This document shows, in pieces, positions 19,664-28,868 of a stretch of 64,000 bases of DNA. A program made the position numbers and the translations under genes. The notes under the pieces are model-generated. The model was not told the DNA's origin. It saw only the letters and a list, made by a program, of their open reading frames with translations, and did not search any database. Within the stretch, counting starts at the first letter, position 1. Every line of letters starts with the position of its first letter. Source of the stretch: Anaerococcus obesiensis ph10 (GTDB lineage Bacteria > Bacillota > Clostridia > Tissierellales > Peptoniphilaceae); assembly GCF_000311745.1 (NCBI RefSeq), contig NZ_HE978532.1, forward strand, positions 532,949-596,948, given 5' to 3'.

Positions 19664-20185
19664 ATGAAAATATGTATAGAAAATTTGGATGCGATTATTG
19701 AAAAATACCAACCTCTTTTGCTTTCTATGGCAAATAGATTTGATATTTTTGACAAAAATGAGGCTTATATTATGGCAAGGGACATGGTCTTTGAAATTGT
19801 AGAAGACTTTGATGCTAAGAAAGGGTCTTTTGGTGGATATTTGAAATATAGGCTATATTTTTATTTTTTGAATGAGTGTAAGAGGGAAAAAATTTATTCT
19901 TTAAATTCTAAGGATATGCAAGGTGTGGAAATTATAGAAAAAATAGATGATGATATTTCGATTGAGGATGATTTTGTAAGAAAAATCGAAATAAAGGAAT
20001 TGGAAAATGCTCTTAAATCCTTAAAAAAGCAAGAGAGAGAAATTTTGTATTTAAAATATGATAAGAATTTTTCTCACAAGGAAATTGCAAGGCTTTTGAA
20101 TCTTTCTCCTAAATCTATTACTAATTATCACTACCTTATTATTAAAAAGCTTAGAAAATATTTTGAGAAAGAGGATTTGGTTTAG
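19664..20185 (+). CDS. Sigma-70 family-like factor
   Basis: A 173-residue protein. Residues about 1-75 resemble sigma region 2 (IIEKYQPLLLSMANRF ... FDAKKGSFGGYLKYRLYFYFLNE), and about 110-170 is a region 4 helix-turn-helix (LKKQEREILYLKYDKNFSHKEIARLLNLSPKSITNYHYLIIKKLRK). It is short, as ECF or SigH/ComX-like factors are. The gene has a weak AGGA site eight bases before the ATG. The next gene downstream is a ComK-like protein, so a role in competence or a related stationary-phase programme is a reasonable inference. Confidence 0.82.
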   Translation: MKICIENLDAIIEKYQPLLLSMANRFDIFDKNEAYIMARDMVFEIVEDFDAKKGSFGGYLKYRLYFYFLNECKREKIYSLNSKDMQGVEIIEKIDDDISIEDDFVRKIEIKELENALKSLKKQEREILYLKYDKNFSHKEIARLLNLSPKSITNYHYLIIKKLRKYFEKEDLV

Positions 20186-20264
20186 TCTATTATTGACTAA
20201 ATTATTAATTTATTGTACACTTAATGTCTAGAGAAGTCTTTCTTCTTTAAAGAAAGGAGGATTT

Positions 20265-20741
20265 ATGGACAAAGTTGTTGCAATTCTTCCAACTATAATC
20301 AAGGGAGTTGGGATTGGATGTGAAGTTTATACCAACAAAAAAGTTTTTGTTGATAGGAGATCTTGCGAAGTTTTTTTGAAACACATGGCTTGTGAGAGAT
20401 CTATTTCTGTTAAACTTATGCACAAAAATATCAGGAAAATTTTAAAGGTTTCTAGGAATTTGCCTTATTGCATCGATGCTTTTAATGTGTTTTTTCCTTT
20501 TAAGATTAACCAAACCGAAAATGACGATTTTAGGCGTGGTTTTGTGAATTGTTATTATGTAATGGATATTAAAAACTCAACTATAATTCTTAAAAATGGA
20601 ATGACTATTTCAAGTCTAAATAGGGACAGGGCGCTTAAAAATAATTTCAACAACGCAAGCAAGATTATGTATATGAAATTTGCAAGAGATATGGCGAAGA
20701 TGAGAAGATCTATGGATTTTATTGATGAAATTGCTTTGTGA
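20265..20741 (+). CDS. comK: ComK-like competence transcription factor
   Basis: A 158-residue protein behind AAAGGAGG. It lines up along its length with Bacillus subtilis ComK from memory: N-terminal VAILP, a VDRRSCEVF block where ComK has VDRSCRFF, a central FFPFKIN matching FLFPTLS, then IILKNGMTI matching VTFSNGKTM, and a helical C-terminus. ComK activates DNA-uptake genes. The gene sits 79 bases after a sigma-70-like gene. The alignment is by eye, so a more distant homologue with another target set is possible. It ends at a bidirectional terminator shared with nagB. Confidence 0.75.
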   Translation: MDKVVAILPTIIKGVGIGCEVYTNKKVFVDRRSCEVFLKHMACERSISVKLMHKNIRKILKVSRNLPYCIDAFNVFFPFKINQTENDDFRRGFVNCYYVMDIKNSTIILKNGMTISSLNRDRALKNNFNNASKIMYMKFARDMAKMRRSMDFIDEIAL

Positions 20742-20773
20742 TTTTCTTATTATGGAATTTGAAAATCTGAGTT

Positions 20774-20829
20774 AAAAAAGGCTGTTGTAAAAATGAATAA
20801 GTCATTTTTGCAACAGCCTCTTATTTTTT
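20774..20829. terminator. Bidirectional terminator between comK-like gene and nagB
   Basis: A long stem, GGCTGTTGTAAAAATGA / TCATTTTTGCAACAGCC (one G-U-type mismatch), with A-rich and T-rich flanks on both sides, between two convergent genes. Confidence 0.92.
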
Positions 20830-21551
20830 TATTCTCCCATTGCCTCTTTGTCTACAAATAGGTAGCAGTTTGGATGAAGTGATAAGAAGGATGCAGGGAA
20901 AGATGGAGAAATTTCTTTGCCTTCTATTAATTTTTTTACTACATCTTTTTTATTTTTACCGCTTGCTACAACTATTAGGGTTTTGGCATTAAAAGCATCT
21001 GCCATTCCCATTGAAATGGCGTATTTTGGAACATCATCTTTTGATTCGAAAAATCTTGAGTTTGCTTCGATGGTTGCATCTGCTAATTTTACTATTGATG
21101 TTCTTTTATTTAAAAATTCTCCTGGTTCGTTGAAAGCTAGGTGGCCATTTGGTCCAAGGCCTAGAACTTGCAAATCTCTTGTTCCAAAATCGTCTAATAA
21201 TTTATTGTATTCTTCTGCGTATTTTTCATCGTTTGTGTCTGCTTTTGGTAGGTGGGTATTTTCTTTTTTGATATTTACGTGGTTAAATAAATTTTCATTC
21301 ATAAAATATTGGTAAGATTGTTCATTTTCCGGACTAATTCCTACGTATTCGTCTAAATTTATTGTTTTTGCCCAATGAAAAGAAATTTCTCCTTCTTTTT
21401 GAGCTTTTATTAGGTTTTTATATAATCCGATTGGGGATGAGCCTGTTGCAAGTCCCAATTTTGATTGAGGTTTTTCTTGCAAAATGCTTATAAAAAGATC
21501 GGCTGCTTTTTGTGATAATTCTTCGTATGATTCTGAAACTATTACTTTCAT
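20829..21551 (-). CDS. nagB: Glucosamine-6-phosphate deaminase
   Basis: Converts glucosamine-6-phosphate to fructose-6-phosphate and ammonia. The 240-residue length matches the Gram-positive short NagB type. Landmarks are LGLATGSSPIGLYKNL (phosphate-binding loop), INLDEYVG (catalytic Asp region), and LGLGPNGHLAFNEPG (catalytic His/Glu region). ATG at 21551 follows AAAGGAG. It is a monocistronic gene far from nagA (45400), and completes the route from N-acetylglucosamine-6-phosphate. Confidence 0.96.
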   Translation of the reverse strand: MKVIVSESYEELSQKAADLFISILQEKPQSKLGLATGSSPIGLYKNLIKAQKEGEISFHWAKTINLDEYVGISPENEQSYQYFMNENLFNHVNIKKENTHLPKADTNDEKYAEEYNKLLDDFGTRDLQVLGLGPNGHLAFNEPGEFLNKRTSIVKLADATIEANSRFFESKDDVPKYAISMGMADAFNAKTLIVVASGKNKKDVVKKLIEGKEISPSFPASFLSLHPNCYLFVDKEAMGE

Positions 21552-21677
21552 TTTTTCTCCTTTTTATTTTTTATGCTATATTTTTTGCTCTTAGGCATTG
21601 GGTAAAATTTATTTTGCCTAAGCTTTGATATTAGTATTTTACTGGACTTTTAGATTTTTAAAAGATTTTTCCTTGTT

Positions 21678-23033
21678 CTAATTTTTAAATGAATGGACTG
21701 GAGCTGGGATTCTTCCTCCCCTATTTACAAATTTTTCTGCACTTGAATTATTTACTTCCATAATTGGAGCATAACCCAAAAGTCCTCCAAATTCTGCAAA
21801 TTCTCCTTTTTTCTTGCCATAAACTGGTATAACTCTTACGGCTGTTGTTTTTTGATTTATAACTCCTATGGCTGCCTCATCCAAAATCATAGCAGAAATT
21901 GTTGATGCTGGTGTATCGCCGGCAATTGCAATCATATCAAGACCAACTGAGCAAACTGAAGTCATGGCTTCAAGTTTGTCGAAAGTCAAATGTCCAGCTT
22001 GGGCAGCTTTTATCATTCCCTCATCTTCGCTTACTGGAATAAATGCTCCAGAAAGTCCGCCAACTGATGATGATGCCATAAGTCCTCCCTTTTTGACTGC
22101 ATCATTTAACATGGCAAGGGCAGCTGTTGTTCCGTGTCCTCCAACATTTTCAATTCCAATTTCTTCTAAAATTCTTCCAACGCTATCGCCAATTGCTGGA
22201 GTTGGGGCAAGTGATAAATCCAAAATTCCAAATTCTTTGCCAAGTCTTTTGGCAACATCACGACCTATCAAATCTCCCATTCTTGTGATTTTGAAAGCTG
22301 TTTTTTTGATTGTTTCGTAAACTTCATTAATTGGTTTTCCCCTATCTTTTTCAAGGGCAGATTTTACAACGCCAGGACCTGAAACTCCTACGTTTATAAC
22401 TGTATCGCCTTCGCCTACTCCAAGAAAAGAGCCAGCCATAAAAGGATTGTCTTCGACCGCATTTGCAAAGGCAACAAATTTTGCACAACCAAGTGAATCT
22501 TGGTCCTTAGTTAATTTTGCCAATTCTTTGATTTTTTCTCCCAAAAGTTTTACCGCATCAAGATTAATTCCAGATCTTGTTGAACCAACATTTACAGATG
22601 AGCAAACATAATCTGTAGTAGAAAGGGCATTAGGAATTGAATTTATTAAAATTTCGTCAGATTTTGTCATAGATTTGTGAACAAGGGCAGAAAATCCCCC
22701 AATAAAATCAACGCCAACTTCCTTAGCAACCTTGTCCAAAACTTCTGCATAAGGCGTATAATCATCAATTTTTGAGCTTGCCGCAACAAGAGAAATTGGT
22801 GTTACGGAAATCCTATTATTAATTATAGGCACCCCATAAATTTCTTGGACAAGTTTTGTGGTTTTGATGAAATTTTCAGTTTCTTTCATCATCTTGTCAT
22901 AAATTTTTTGACAAGATTTTTTGTAATCACTATCTGCACAATCAAGAAGAGATATGCCCATGGTTATTGTTCTAATATCAAGGTGTTCTTGATCGAGCAT
23001 TTTTATAGTTTCAATAATTTGCTTTGTATCCAT
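21678..23033 (-). CDS. PFL/DUF711 (UPF0210) family protein
   Basis: A 451-residue cytosolic protein. The segments [49 protein letters not shown] and [15 protein letters not shown] mark the UPF0210/DUF711 family. The start used here is ATG at 23033 with AAGGA upstream; a longer reading would run into the preceding gene. It lies one base after an ACT-domain gene, an arrangement conserved in many Firmicutes. Its reaction is not established. Confidence 0.92.
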   Translation of the reverse strand: MDTKQIIETIKMLDQEHLDIRTITMGISLLDCADSDYKKSCQKIYDKMMKETENFIKTTKLVQEIYGVPIINNRISVTPISLVAASSKIDDYTPYAEVLDKVAKEVGVDFIGGFSALVHKSMTKSDEILINSIPNALSTTDYVCSSVNVGSTRSGINLDAVKLLGEKIKELAKLTKDQDSLGCAKFVAFANAVEDNPFMAGSFLGVGEGDTVINVGVSGPGVVKSALEKDRGKPINEVYETIKKTAFKITRMGDLIGRDVAKRLGKEFGILDLSLAPTPAIGDSVGRILEEIGIENVGGHGTTAALAMLNDAVKKGGLMASSSVGGLSGAFIPVSEDEGMIKAAQAGHLTFDKLEAMTSVCSVGLDMIAIAGDTPASTISAMILDEAAIGVINQKTTAVRVIPVYGKKKGEFAEFGGLLGYAPIMEVNNSSAEKFVNRGGRIPAPVHSFKN

Positions 23034-23034
23034 A

Positions 23035-23304
23035 TTAAATCCTTGCCATCTTATCAAAAAGGTCTTCGTTTTGAAGTCTTAGTTCAAGACCAATTTCTTC
23101 GCCCAATTTTGTCAAATCATCCTTTATTTTTTCAAAAGATTCATTGGCATTAGTCAAATCAACATTAATGATTCCCACAAAATTTTTCTCCATTATAGTT
23201 TGGTTAAAATCTAAAATATTCATATTATATTTATAAAGTAATTCGCTTACCCTATACACTATCCCAGGTTTGTCGTTTCCAATTATGGTTAAAATTGCTT
23301 TCAT
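23035..23304 (-). CDS. ACT domain protein (UPF0237)
   Basis: An 89-residue single ACT domain ([37 protein letters not shown]), a ligand-binding fold that usually senses amino acids. Start ATG at 23304 behind AAAGGAGA. It is directly followed by, and almost certainly co-transcribed with, the PFL family gene; the pair is conserved and may form a sensor plus effector, but no function is known. Confidence 0.93.
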   Translation of the reverse strand: MKAILTIIGNDKPGIVYRVSELLYKYNMNILDFNQTIMEKNFVGIINVDLTNANESFEKIKDDLTKLGEEIGLELRLQNEDLFDKMARI

Positions 23305-23491
23305 AAAAATCTCCTTTTATTTTCTTACAAATATTTTAGCACATTAGCGAAAATATTGAAATTTATTTATAATTTTTGAAAATAATTTCAAAAAAATAAG
23401 GACTAAAAATAAAGTATAAGAAATTTTAATTTGCACTTTTAAATTTTTAAAAATTTATCTAAACAAAATTTAAAATAAGATAATTTTGGAC

Positions 23492-23524
23492 AAAAAAAAT
23501 CCTGCTTTATGCAGGACTTTTTTT
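23492..23524. terminator. Bidirectional intrinsic terminator
   Basis: TCCTGC-tttat-GCAGGA stem flanked by A8 on the left and T7 on the right, placed 50 bases after the rubrerythrin stop on its transcribed strand. The upstream ACT gene is transcribed away from it. Confidence 0.8.
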
Positions 23525-23575
23525 GAAAGATTCTAATTTTTGTTTTTTTATATTTTCGTGTTTGATTTTTACTTA

Positions 23576-24169
23576 TTAATAGTTAAAGTTTGCAACTTCA
23601 AAGAAGTCTTGTGGATGTTTACAAGCTGGACAAAGTTTTGGAGCTTTTTTGCCTTCGTAGATATATCCACAGTTTAAACATTTCCATTTAACTGTTTCTT
23701 CTTTTTCAAATACTTTTCCATTTTCTATATTATCATGTAATTTTTGGTATCTATCTCTGTGAGCTGCTTCAACTTTTGCGATTTGTTCCCAGCTTCTTGC
23801 GATTTCTTCAAATCCTTCTTCTCTTGCAACTTCTGCAAATTTTGGATACATATCTTCAGCTTCTTCATTTTCTCCGCCGATTGCACCTTCAAGATTTGTT
23901 AATGTATCATGATATACAACTGGGAATGCTGTATATTCTGGATTTAATTCGATTGCGTCTAATTTAAATTCTTCTTTCAAATATTTATAGAATACTTTAG
24001 CGTGTTCTTGTTCGTTTCTTGCTGTTTCTTCAAAAATTTCTTTGATTTGAACATATCCTTCTTTTTTAGCAATTTTAGCTGCGATTGTGTATCTCATTGT
24101 TGCTTGAGATTCACCTGCAAATGATGTAATTAAATTGCTAGCTGTTTTTGTTCCTTTTAATTCTGGCAT
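23576..24169 (-). CDS. rbr: Rubrerythrin
   Basis: A 197-residue non-haem iron peroxidase that reduces hydrogen peroxide in anaerobes. The ferritin-like diiron domain shows ESQATMRY, EETARNEQEHAK (ExxH) and KVEAAHRDRY (second ExxH-like), and the C-terminus (about 160-197) is a rubredoxin domain with CLNCGY and CPACKHP. Start ATG at 24169 after AAAGGAAG. It is a single-gene unit with a strong promoter and an inverted-repeat operator upstream, consistent with oxidative-stress or metal control. Confidence 0.97.
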   Translation of the reverse strand: MPELKGTKTASNLITSFAGESQATMRYTIAAKIAKKEGYVQIKEIFEETARNEQEHAKVFYKYLKEEFKLDAIELNPEYTAFPVVYHDTLTNLEGAIGGENEEAEDMYPKFAEVAREEGFEEIARSWEQIAKVEAAHRDRYQKLHDNIENGKVFEKEETVKWKCLNCGYIYEGKKAPKLCPACKHPQDFFEVANFNY

Positions 24170-24220
24170 ATATGTACTTCCTTTCTACGTATTTTTTTAC
24201 CGTTTCGTCTTTACAATTAT

Positions 24221-24248
24221 AGTATATCTTTTTATTTAAATTTGTCAA
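24221..24248 (-). promoter_or_regulatory. Rubrerythrin promoter (TTGACA-16-TATACT)
   Basis: Minus strand TTGACA (24243-24248), 16-base spacer, TATACT (24221-24226). Close to the housekeeping consensus; the -35 abuts the inverted repeat at 24248-24275. Confidence 0.82.
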
Positions 24249-24302
24249 GAATGATTCTAAAGTTTTAATCATTCTAAATAGTGATTTTTATTATCATTAT
24301 CA
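24248..24302 (-). promoter_or_regulatory. Operator region of rubrerythrin: 9-bp inverted repeat plus Fur/PerR-like box
   Basis: AGAATGATT (24248-24256) and AATCATTCT (24267-24275) form a perfect inverted repeat touching the -35. Thirteen bases further up, TTATTATCATTATCA (24288-24302) matches the Bacillus Fur-family 7-1-7 box (TGATAATNATTATCA) at 12 of 14 fixed positions when read on the minus strand. A PerR or Fur-type regulator is the natural candidate for a peroxide-reducing gene. Confidence 0.6.
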
Positions 24303-24388
24303 ATTTAGAAATGTTTTCTCCTATTTTTTAGATTTTATTTGTTTAATTTTTCAAGTATTTTTGTAATAGATTCATGAAATTTATTGAG

Positions 24389-24454
24389 TAAGTAAACAAT
24401 TAGAGATAAGTTTTAGTTTTTTAATTTTCTTTTAAAATTTTACTTGTTTACTTA
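24389..24454. repeat. 11-bp inverted repeat upstream of pgi
   Basis: TAAGTAAACAA (24389-24399) and TTGTTTACTTA (24444-24454) are exact reverse complements 44 bases apart, in the spacer between divergent rubrerythrin and pgi genes. Spaced arms of this kind may bind a looping or dimeric regulator. The function is unknown. Confidence 0.5.
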
Positions 24455-24524
24455 TCTAAATTTCTAAAATAAATTTCCCATATTATTCCTTTTTGGGTAT
24501 AATTTATCCAAAGGAGGATTTGTA

Positions 24525-25799
24525 ATGAAAATTGATTTTAATAATGTCGACTTATCAAATCTCAATTCTTATAAGGAAAAAAGTCTTGATGCTTTTTCTT
24601 CTTTAATGAACAAAGACGGAGAAGGAAATGACTTTTTGGGTTGGATTGATAGGCCAAATAACCTAGATATGGAAGAATATGAAAGAATTAAAAAAGCTAG
24701 CAAAAAAATCCAAAATAATTCTGATTGTTTGGTAACTATTGGAATAGGCGGATCTTATCTTGGCACTAAGGCTGTTGACTATGCTATGAAAGGATATTTT
24801 CCTAAAAATGATAAGACTGAATTGATTTATGCAGGTCATCAAATTTCTGGGGAATATTTGCATGAACTTCTTGATTATCTAAAGGAAAAAGAATTTTCTA
24901 TTAATGTAATTTCAAAATCAGGTACTACTACTGAACCTGCTATTGCCTTTAGATTTGTTAAGGAGCTTTTGGAAGAAAAATATGGAAAAGAAGAGGCTAG
25001 GGAAAGGATATTTGTTACAACTGATAGGCAAAAAGGTGCTTTGAAGGATTTGGCTAACAAGGAAGGCTATGAAACTTTTGTAGTTCCTGATGATATTGGT
25101 GGAAGATTTTCTGTAATTTCTGCGGTTGGTCTTTTGCCTTTGTGTGTTGCCGGAATTGACATTGATAAATTTGTCGCTGGATTTAAAAAAGGGATTGAAA
25201 ATTATACTGTAGATTCTTTTGAAGAAAATAAGGCTATCCAATATGCGGCTATTAGAAATATGTTAAATGAAGATGGCAAAGACCTTGAAGTTTTGGTAAA
25301 TTATGAGCCAAAATTAAAATATGTTTCTGAATGGTGGAAGCAATTATTTGCTGAAAGTGAAGGAAAAGATGGAAAGGGAATTTTCCCTGTTTCTGTAAAT
25401 AATACAACCGACCTTCACTCTGTAGGTCAAATGATTCAAGAAGGCAAGAGAAATTTATTTGAAACTGTTTTGAAAGTTGAAAGTGCCAATAAGGACCTTA
25501 CTATTATGGAAGATGAAGAAAATCTTGATGATCTAAATTATCTTGCTGGCAAAAAAATGTCTTTTGTAAATGAAAAAGCAATGGAAGGGACAATAATTGC
25601 CCACGTTAAGGGAAATGTTCCAAATATTTTATTGACAATTGATGATGTTTCAGCTGAAAGTTTGGGAGAATTATTTTATTTCTTTGAAATAGTTGTTGGA
25701 GTAAGTGGATATATGCTAGGAGTAAATCCATTTAATCAACCAGGAGTTGAAGAATATAAATCTCAAATGTTCAAATTATTAGGAAAACCAGGATATTAA
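24525..25799 (+). CDS. pgi: Glucose-6-phosphate isomerase
   Basis: Interconverts glucose-6-phosphate and fructose-6-phosphate in glycolysis. The 424-residue length is that of the short Firmicutes type. Landmarks: TIGIGGSYLGTKA, VISKSGTTTEPAIAFR (phosphate binding), DIGGRFSVISAVGLLP (family signature), HSVGQMIQEG. ATG at 24525 follows AAAGGAGG. Single gene between a long divergent spacer and a terminator. Confidence 0.98.
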   Translation: MKIDFNNVDLSNLNSYKEKSLDAFSSLMNKDGEGNDFLGWIDRPNNLDMEEYERIKKASKKIQNNSDCLVTIGIGGSYLGTKAVDYAMKGYFPKNDKTELIYAGHQISGEYLHELLDYLKEKEFSINVISKSGTTTEPAIAFRFVKELLEEKYGKEEARERIFVTTDRQKGALKDLANKEGYETFVVPDDIGGRFSVISAVGLLPLCVAGIDIDKFVAGFKKGIENYTVDSFEENKAIQYAAIRNMLNEDGKDLEVLVNYEPKLKYVSEWWKQLFAESEGKDGKGIFPVSVNNTTDLHSVGQMIQEGKRNLFETVLKVESANKDLTIMEDEENLDDLNYLAGKKMSFVNEKAMEGTIIAHVKGNVPNILLTIDDVSAESLGELFYFFEIVVGVSGYMLGVNPFNQPGVEEYKSQMFKLLGKPGY

Positions 25800-25830
25800 A
25801 AAATTTAAAAATTTTATAATGTGTTTTACA

Positions 25831-25860
25831 AAAAAAGCTGTAGTAATCTACAGCTTTTTA
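25831..25860. terminator. Bidirectional terminator after pgi
   Basis: AAAAGCTGTAG-taat-CTACAGCTTTTT, perfect 11-bp stem, between convergent pgi and the membrane-anchored protein gene. Confidence 0.93.
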
Positions 25861-25865
25861 TATTA

Positions 25866-26516
25866 TTATTTATCAGAATATTTCAATGCCCCACCCAAAA
25901 TTCCATTTACAAAATCTCTAGATTCGTATATTTTGTAGTAGGTAAATTTTTTTTCTAGAAGTAGTTTTGCCCTTATCGTTAATTTATCTTGATTGTCATT
26001 GGACAATTTTTTTATATATGTTGCATGAACATTTGTGTCTTTGTTTTTTAAATTATCATATACATCGACATAGGAAATATTTGTTACATCAACCTCAACT
26101 TCCAATCCATCTTTTGTCCTTTTTTTGCCCTTTACATCGACTTTTAAATTGGCAAAGTTTGCCTTCAAAAATTCTTCTTGTTCTTTCTTATCAGATGAAT
26201 AAGATTTTTTCAAAATGTCCTCTACATTGGTAATCTTATCAAAATATTTTTCTTGTTTTTCATAATCCAAATTCTTGATTGAGGCAACAGCCTTATTTAT
26301 AGTCCTTTGTGGTGTATTTATAAATTTTTGGTATAAAAACAATGGTATCATTAAAATTATAAAAACAAGTAAGAGCTTTATTAAGCTATCTCTTTGTTTT
26401 CTTTTTCTTCTATTTCGCCTCTTATCTTGGATTTTTTTATTATTGTATTTATTTGTGTTTTGTCTGTTTGGCTGGCTTTTTTCCAAAAAAGCCTCACTTC
26501 TTTTTTTCCTTGTCAT
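25866..26516 (-). CDS. Membrane-anchored protein of unknown function
   Basis: A 216-residue protein with a very basic N-terminus (TRKKRSE ... NRRKRKQRD, about 1-42), one membrane helix (about 46-64, LLLVFIILMIPLFLY) and an extracellular domain of about 150 residues. That domain begins with a helical TINKAVASIKNLDYEKQEKYFD segment followed by beta-rich sequence, reminiscent of small DUF4878-type domains, but I do not recognise the family with confidence. Divergent from the next membrane protein. Confidence 0.7.
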   Translation of the reverse strand: MTRKKRSEAFLEKSQPNRQNTNKYNNKKIQDKRRNRRKRKQRDSLIKLLLVFIILMIPLFLYQKFINTPQRTINKAVASIKNLDYEKQEKYFDKITNVEDILKKSYSSDKKEQEEFLKANFANLKVDVKGKKRTKDGLEVEVDVTNISYVDVYDNLKNKDTNVHATYIKKLSNDNQDKLTIRAKLLLEKKFTYYKIYESRDFVNGILGGALKYSDK

Positions 26517-26577
26517 AATTTCCCCTAAATAATTTTCTTTTAAGCTGATATTATTATATAATCATAGTGGTGATACT

Positions 26578-27429
26578 ATGAAAAAACAAAAAATAATAAT
26601 AGCAGATCTTATAGCAATTATTTTTACCTTAATTACAATATACTTACCCTTATTTACAAATAAAATAACCTTTACACAAATATATTTTTTGTATATTTGC
26701 GCATATTTTTCAGTAATCTTTTCAAATCAAAAGGATAAAAAAGTTTTTTATTTTTTTATTCCGCTTTTGACACTAAGCCTTATACTTATTTTATTAGATA
26801 AAGTAGATATTTACAACATAAATGTAGTAAGAAAAAATTTTTTGACTATAATTAATAAAAATTACAAAATTTTACTAGGAATTTTTCTCTTATATATCAT
26901 AGAAAGATGCTCAACCAAAATATTTGGCTCTTATTTTTCCATGGCAGTTGGAATAATAAGTCTAATTTTATTTTTGCTTATATATAACACAAAATATTTA
27001 CAAACTATCGAAAAATATCAAAAATACTTATTTTATATTTTTATTTATTTCTCCTTTGCAAGAATTCTTCCAGCAAAAGAAGTAAATAAGTACCTTTATA
27101 TAATAACCCTATTGATATTTTTTATAGAAATCCTTGCCATAGACAAATATAAAATTTTTATAGGCTTTCACATTTCAGTAGTTTTGATAATTTATTTAAT
27201 ACTAAAAACAAATATTTACGAAGTGAATTTTGAAAAATATTTTTTGAGCGGACTACTCTACCTATTCCCCTTTACAAAAATAATCCTAAATTCCTTCCTA
27301 AATCTGACAAGTCCACTCCTACAAATAGCAACAGGACTTGTGGTATTTTTCCTATCTCTTATTTTTTATCAAATAAGATTAGGTTTTTTAGATTATATAT
27401 TTTTGGGAATCCATAAAAACAAAAAATAA
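26578..27429 (+). CDS. Polytopic membrane protein of unknown function
   Basis: A 283-residue, very hydrophobic protein with about eight or nine predicted membrane segments and few charged residues outside short loops. No catalytic motif is visible. The upstream signal is GGTGATACTATG. It stands alone between a divergent unknown gene and a terminator. It could be a polymerase/ligase or accessory transport type membrane protein, but nothing supports a choice. Confidence 0.65.
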   Translation: MKKQKIIIADLIAIIFTLITIYLPLFTNKITFTQIYFLYICAYFSVIFSNQKDKKVFYFFIPLLTLSLILILLDKVDIYNINVVRKNFLTIINKNYKILLGIFLLYIIERCSTKIFGSYFSMAVGIISLILFLLIYNTKYLQTIEKYQKYLFYIFIYFSFARILPAKEVNKYLYIITLLIFFIEILAIDKYKIFIGFHISVVLIIYLILKTNIYEVNFEKYFLSGLLYLFPFTKIILNSFLNLTSPLLQIATGLVVFFLSLIFYQIRLGFLDYIFLGIHKNKK

Positions 27430-27452
27430 GGGCATTCGCCCTTATTTTATAT
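27422..27452. terminator. Bidirectional terminator between unknown membrane gene and MATE gene
   Basis: AAATAAGGGC-attc-GCCCTTATTT, perfect 10-bp stem, T-rich on both sides. Confidence 0.92.
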
Positions 27453-28806
27453 TTATTTTTTCAATTTTTTCCTTATAATCACGTCTTAAAAAATATGCAC
27501 AATAAAGTCCTGCTAAAAATTCTGCTATTATAAATGAATACCAGATTTTATTAATATCTCCAGTTTTTTCTCCAATAAGATACATCAATGGCAATAAAAT
27601 TATAAATTGTCTTAAAAATGGCTCAAAAAGTGCTATGCCTGCACTTGATAGGGATTGGAAAATTGATGCACATACTATGGAAAATCCTACTGGCAAATAT
27701 GAAATCGCAACAATTCTAATCATTGGTATTCCTATTTCTTTCATTCTATCTGTGGCTGAAAATAAATTTAAAATCGCCTCTGGAAATACCATAAATATTA
27801 TCATACCAAAAATTATCATAAGGGTTGCCCACGTGATTGATAATTCTATTGATTTTTTTATTCTCTCTTTGTTTCCCGCCCCAAAATTGTAAGAAATTAT
27901 TGGAACTATAGCGTTTGATATTCCCAAAACCGGCATAAATTCAAAACTTTGTAGTTTAAACAATACTCCATAAACAGCTATGGCTGATTGACCAAAGCCT
28001 GCAAGAATTGTATTTATAAAAAATGTTGCAAAAGATGTGATTGCATTCATCAAAGCTGCCGGAAGCCCTATTGAAAAAATTTCTTTAAAAATTAAATGGG
28101 ACATTGAAAAGCCTTTGAAAGTCAATTTTACTTCCTTATTTTTTACTAAATTTAATAAAAGTCCTATCAAAGCTCCCAAAATTTGTCCAGTAACTGTTGC
28201 AATGGCAGCACCTTTTACTTCAAGTCTTGGAAATCCAAAAAGTCCAAAGATAAAAATGGGATCTAAAATTATATTTATAACCGCCCCAATAACTTGGGTA
28301 ACCATGGTATAAACTGTAAGTCCTGTTGATTGGAGAAGTTTTTCAAAAAATATTTGGAAAAATACCCCCAAGGATAATGAGCAAACTATATGAAGATAAT
28401 CTATACCATAAGAAATAATTTTAGGATCATTTGTTTGCATTTTTATAAAAGGTTCAACAAAAAATATTGCAATAAAAACAAAAATCAAAGACATAAGTGC
28501 TGACAAAATTATTCCGTGAACCGCAACGCTACTTGCCTTTTTTTCATTTTTCATTCCCAAATACCTAGACAAAAGTGCCGAAACACCAATGGATAAGCCA
28601 ACACTAAAGGCTATAATTATATTTTGAATTGGAAAAGAAATTGTTACAGCCGTAAGAGCTTTTTCTGATAATCTAGCTACAAAAATTGAATCGACAATAT
28701 TATAAATCGCTTGAACAAGCATGGAAATTATAATTGGAAGACTCATTTCAAACAACAATTTTCCCTCAGGCATTTTCCCAAGTTTTTCTGATTTTACTTC
28801 TGCCAT
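27442..28806 (-). CDS. MATE family multidrug/metabolite exporter
   Basis: A 454-residue sodium- or proton-driven exporter with 12 predicted membrane helices in two homologous halves. The N-terminal half begins LLFEMSLPIIISMLVQAIYNIVDSIFVARL and the second half has IFSIGLPAALMNAITSFATFFINTILAGFG, the typical MATE pair. ATG at 28806 is placed five bases after AGGAG. The substrate cannot be read. It lies downstream of the ATP-grasp gene but a terminator separates them. Confidence 0.93.
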   Translation of the reverse strand: MAEVKSEKLGKMPEGKLLFEMSLPIIISMLVQAIYNIVDSIFVARLSEKALTAVTISFPIQNIIIAFSVGLSIGVSALLSRYLGMKNEKKASSVAVHGIILSALMSLIFVFIAIFFVEPFIKMQTNDPKIISYGIDYLHIVCSLSLGVFFQIFFEKLLQSTGLTVYTMVTQVIGAVINIILDPIFIFGLFGFPRLEVKGAAIATVTGQILGALIGLLLNLVKNKEVKLTFKGFSMSHLIFKEIFSIGLPAALMNAITSFATFFINTILAGFGQSAIAVYGVLFKLQSFEFMPVLGISNAIVPIISYNFGAGNKERIKKSIELSITWATLMIIFGMIIFMVFPEAILNLFSATDRMKEIGIPMIRIVAISYLPVGFSIVCASIFQSLSSAGIALFEPFLRQFIILLPLMYLIGEKTGDINKIWYSFIIAEFLAGLYCAYFLRRDYKEKIEKINIK

Positions 28807-28835
28807 CAAAACTCCTTTCTTTAAACAAAAAATAC

Positions 28836-28868
28836 AGAAAAAATAACGGCAAAAGCCGCTATTTATTA
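28836..28868 (-). terminator. Intrinsic terminator of the ATP-grasp gene
   Basis: Minus strand AATAGCGGC-TTTT-GCCGTTATT followed by TTTT; nine paired positions including one G-U, right after the ATP-grasp stop codon. Confidence 0.85.
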
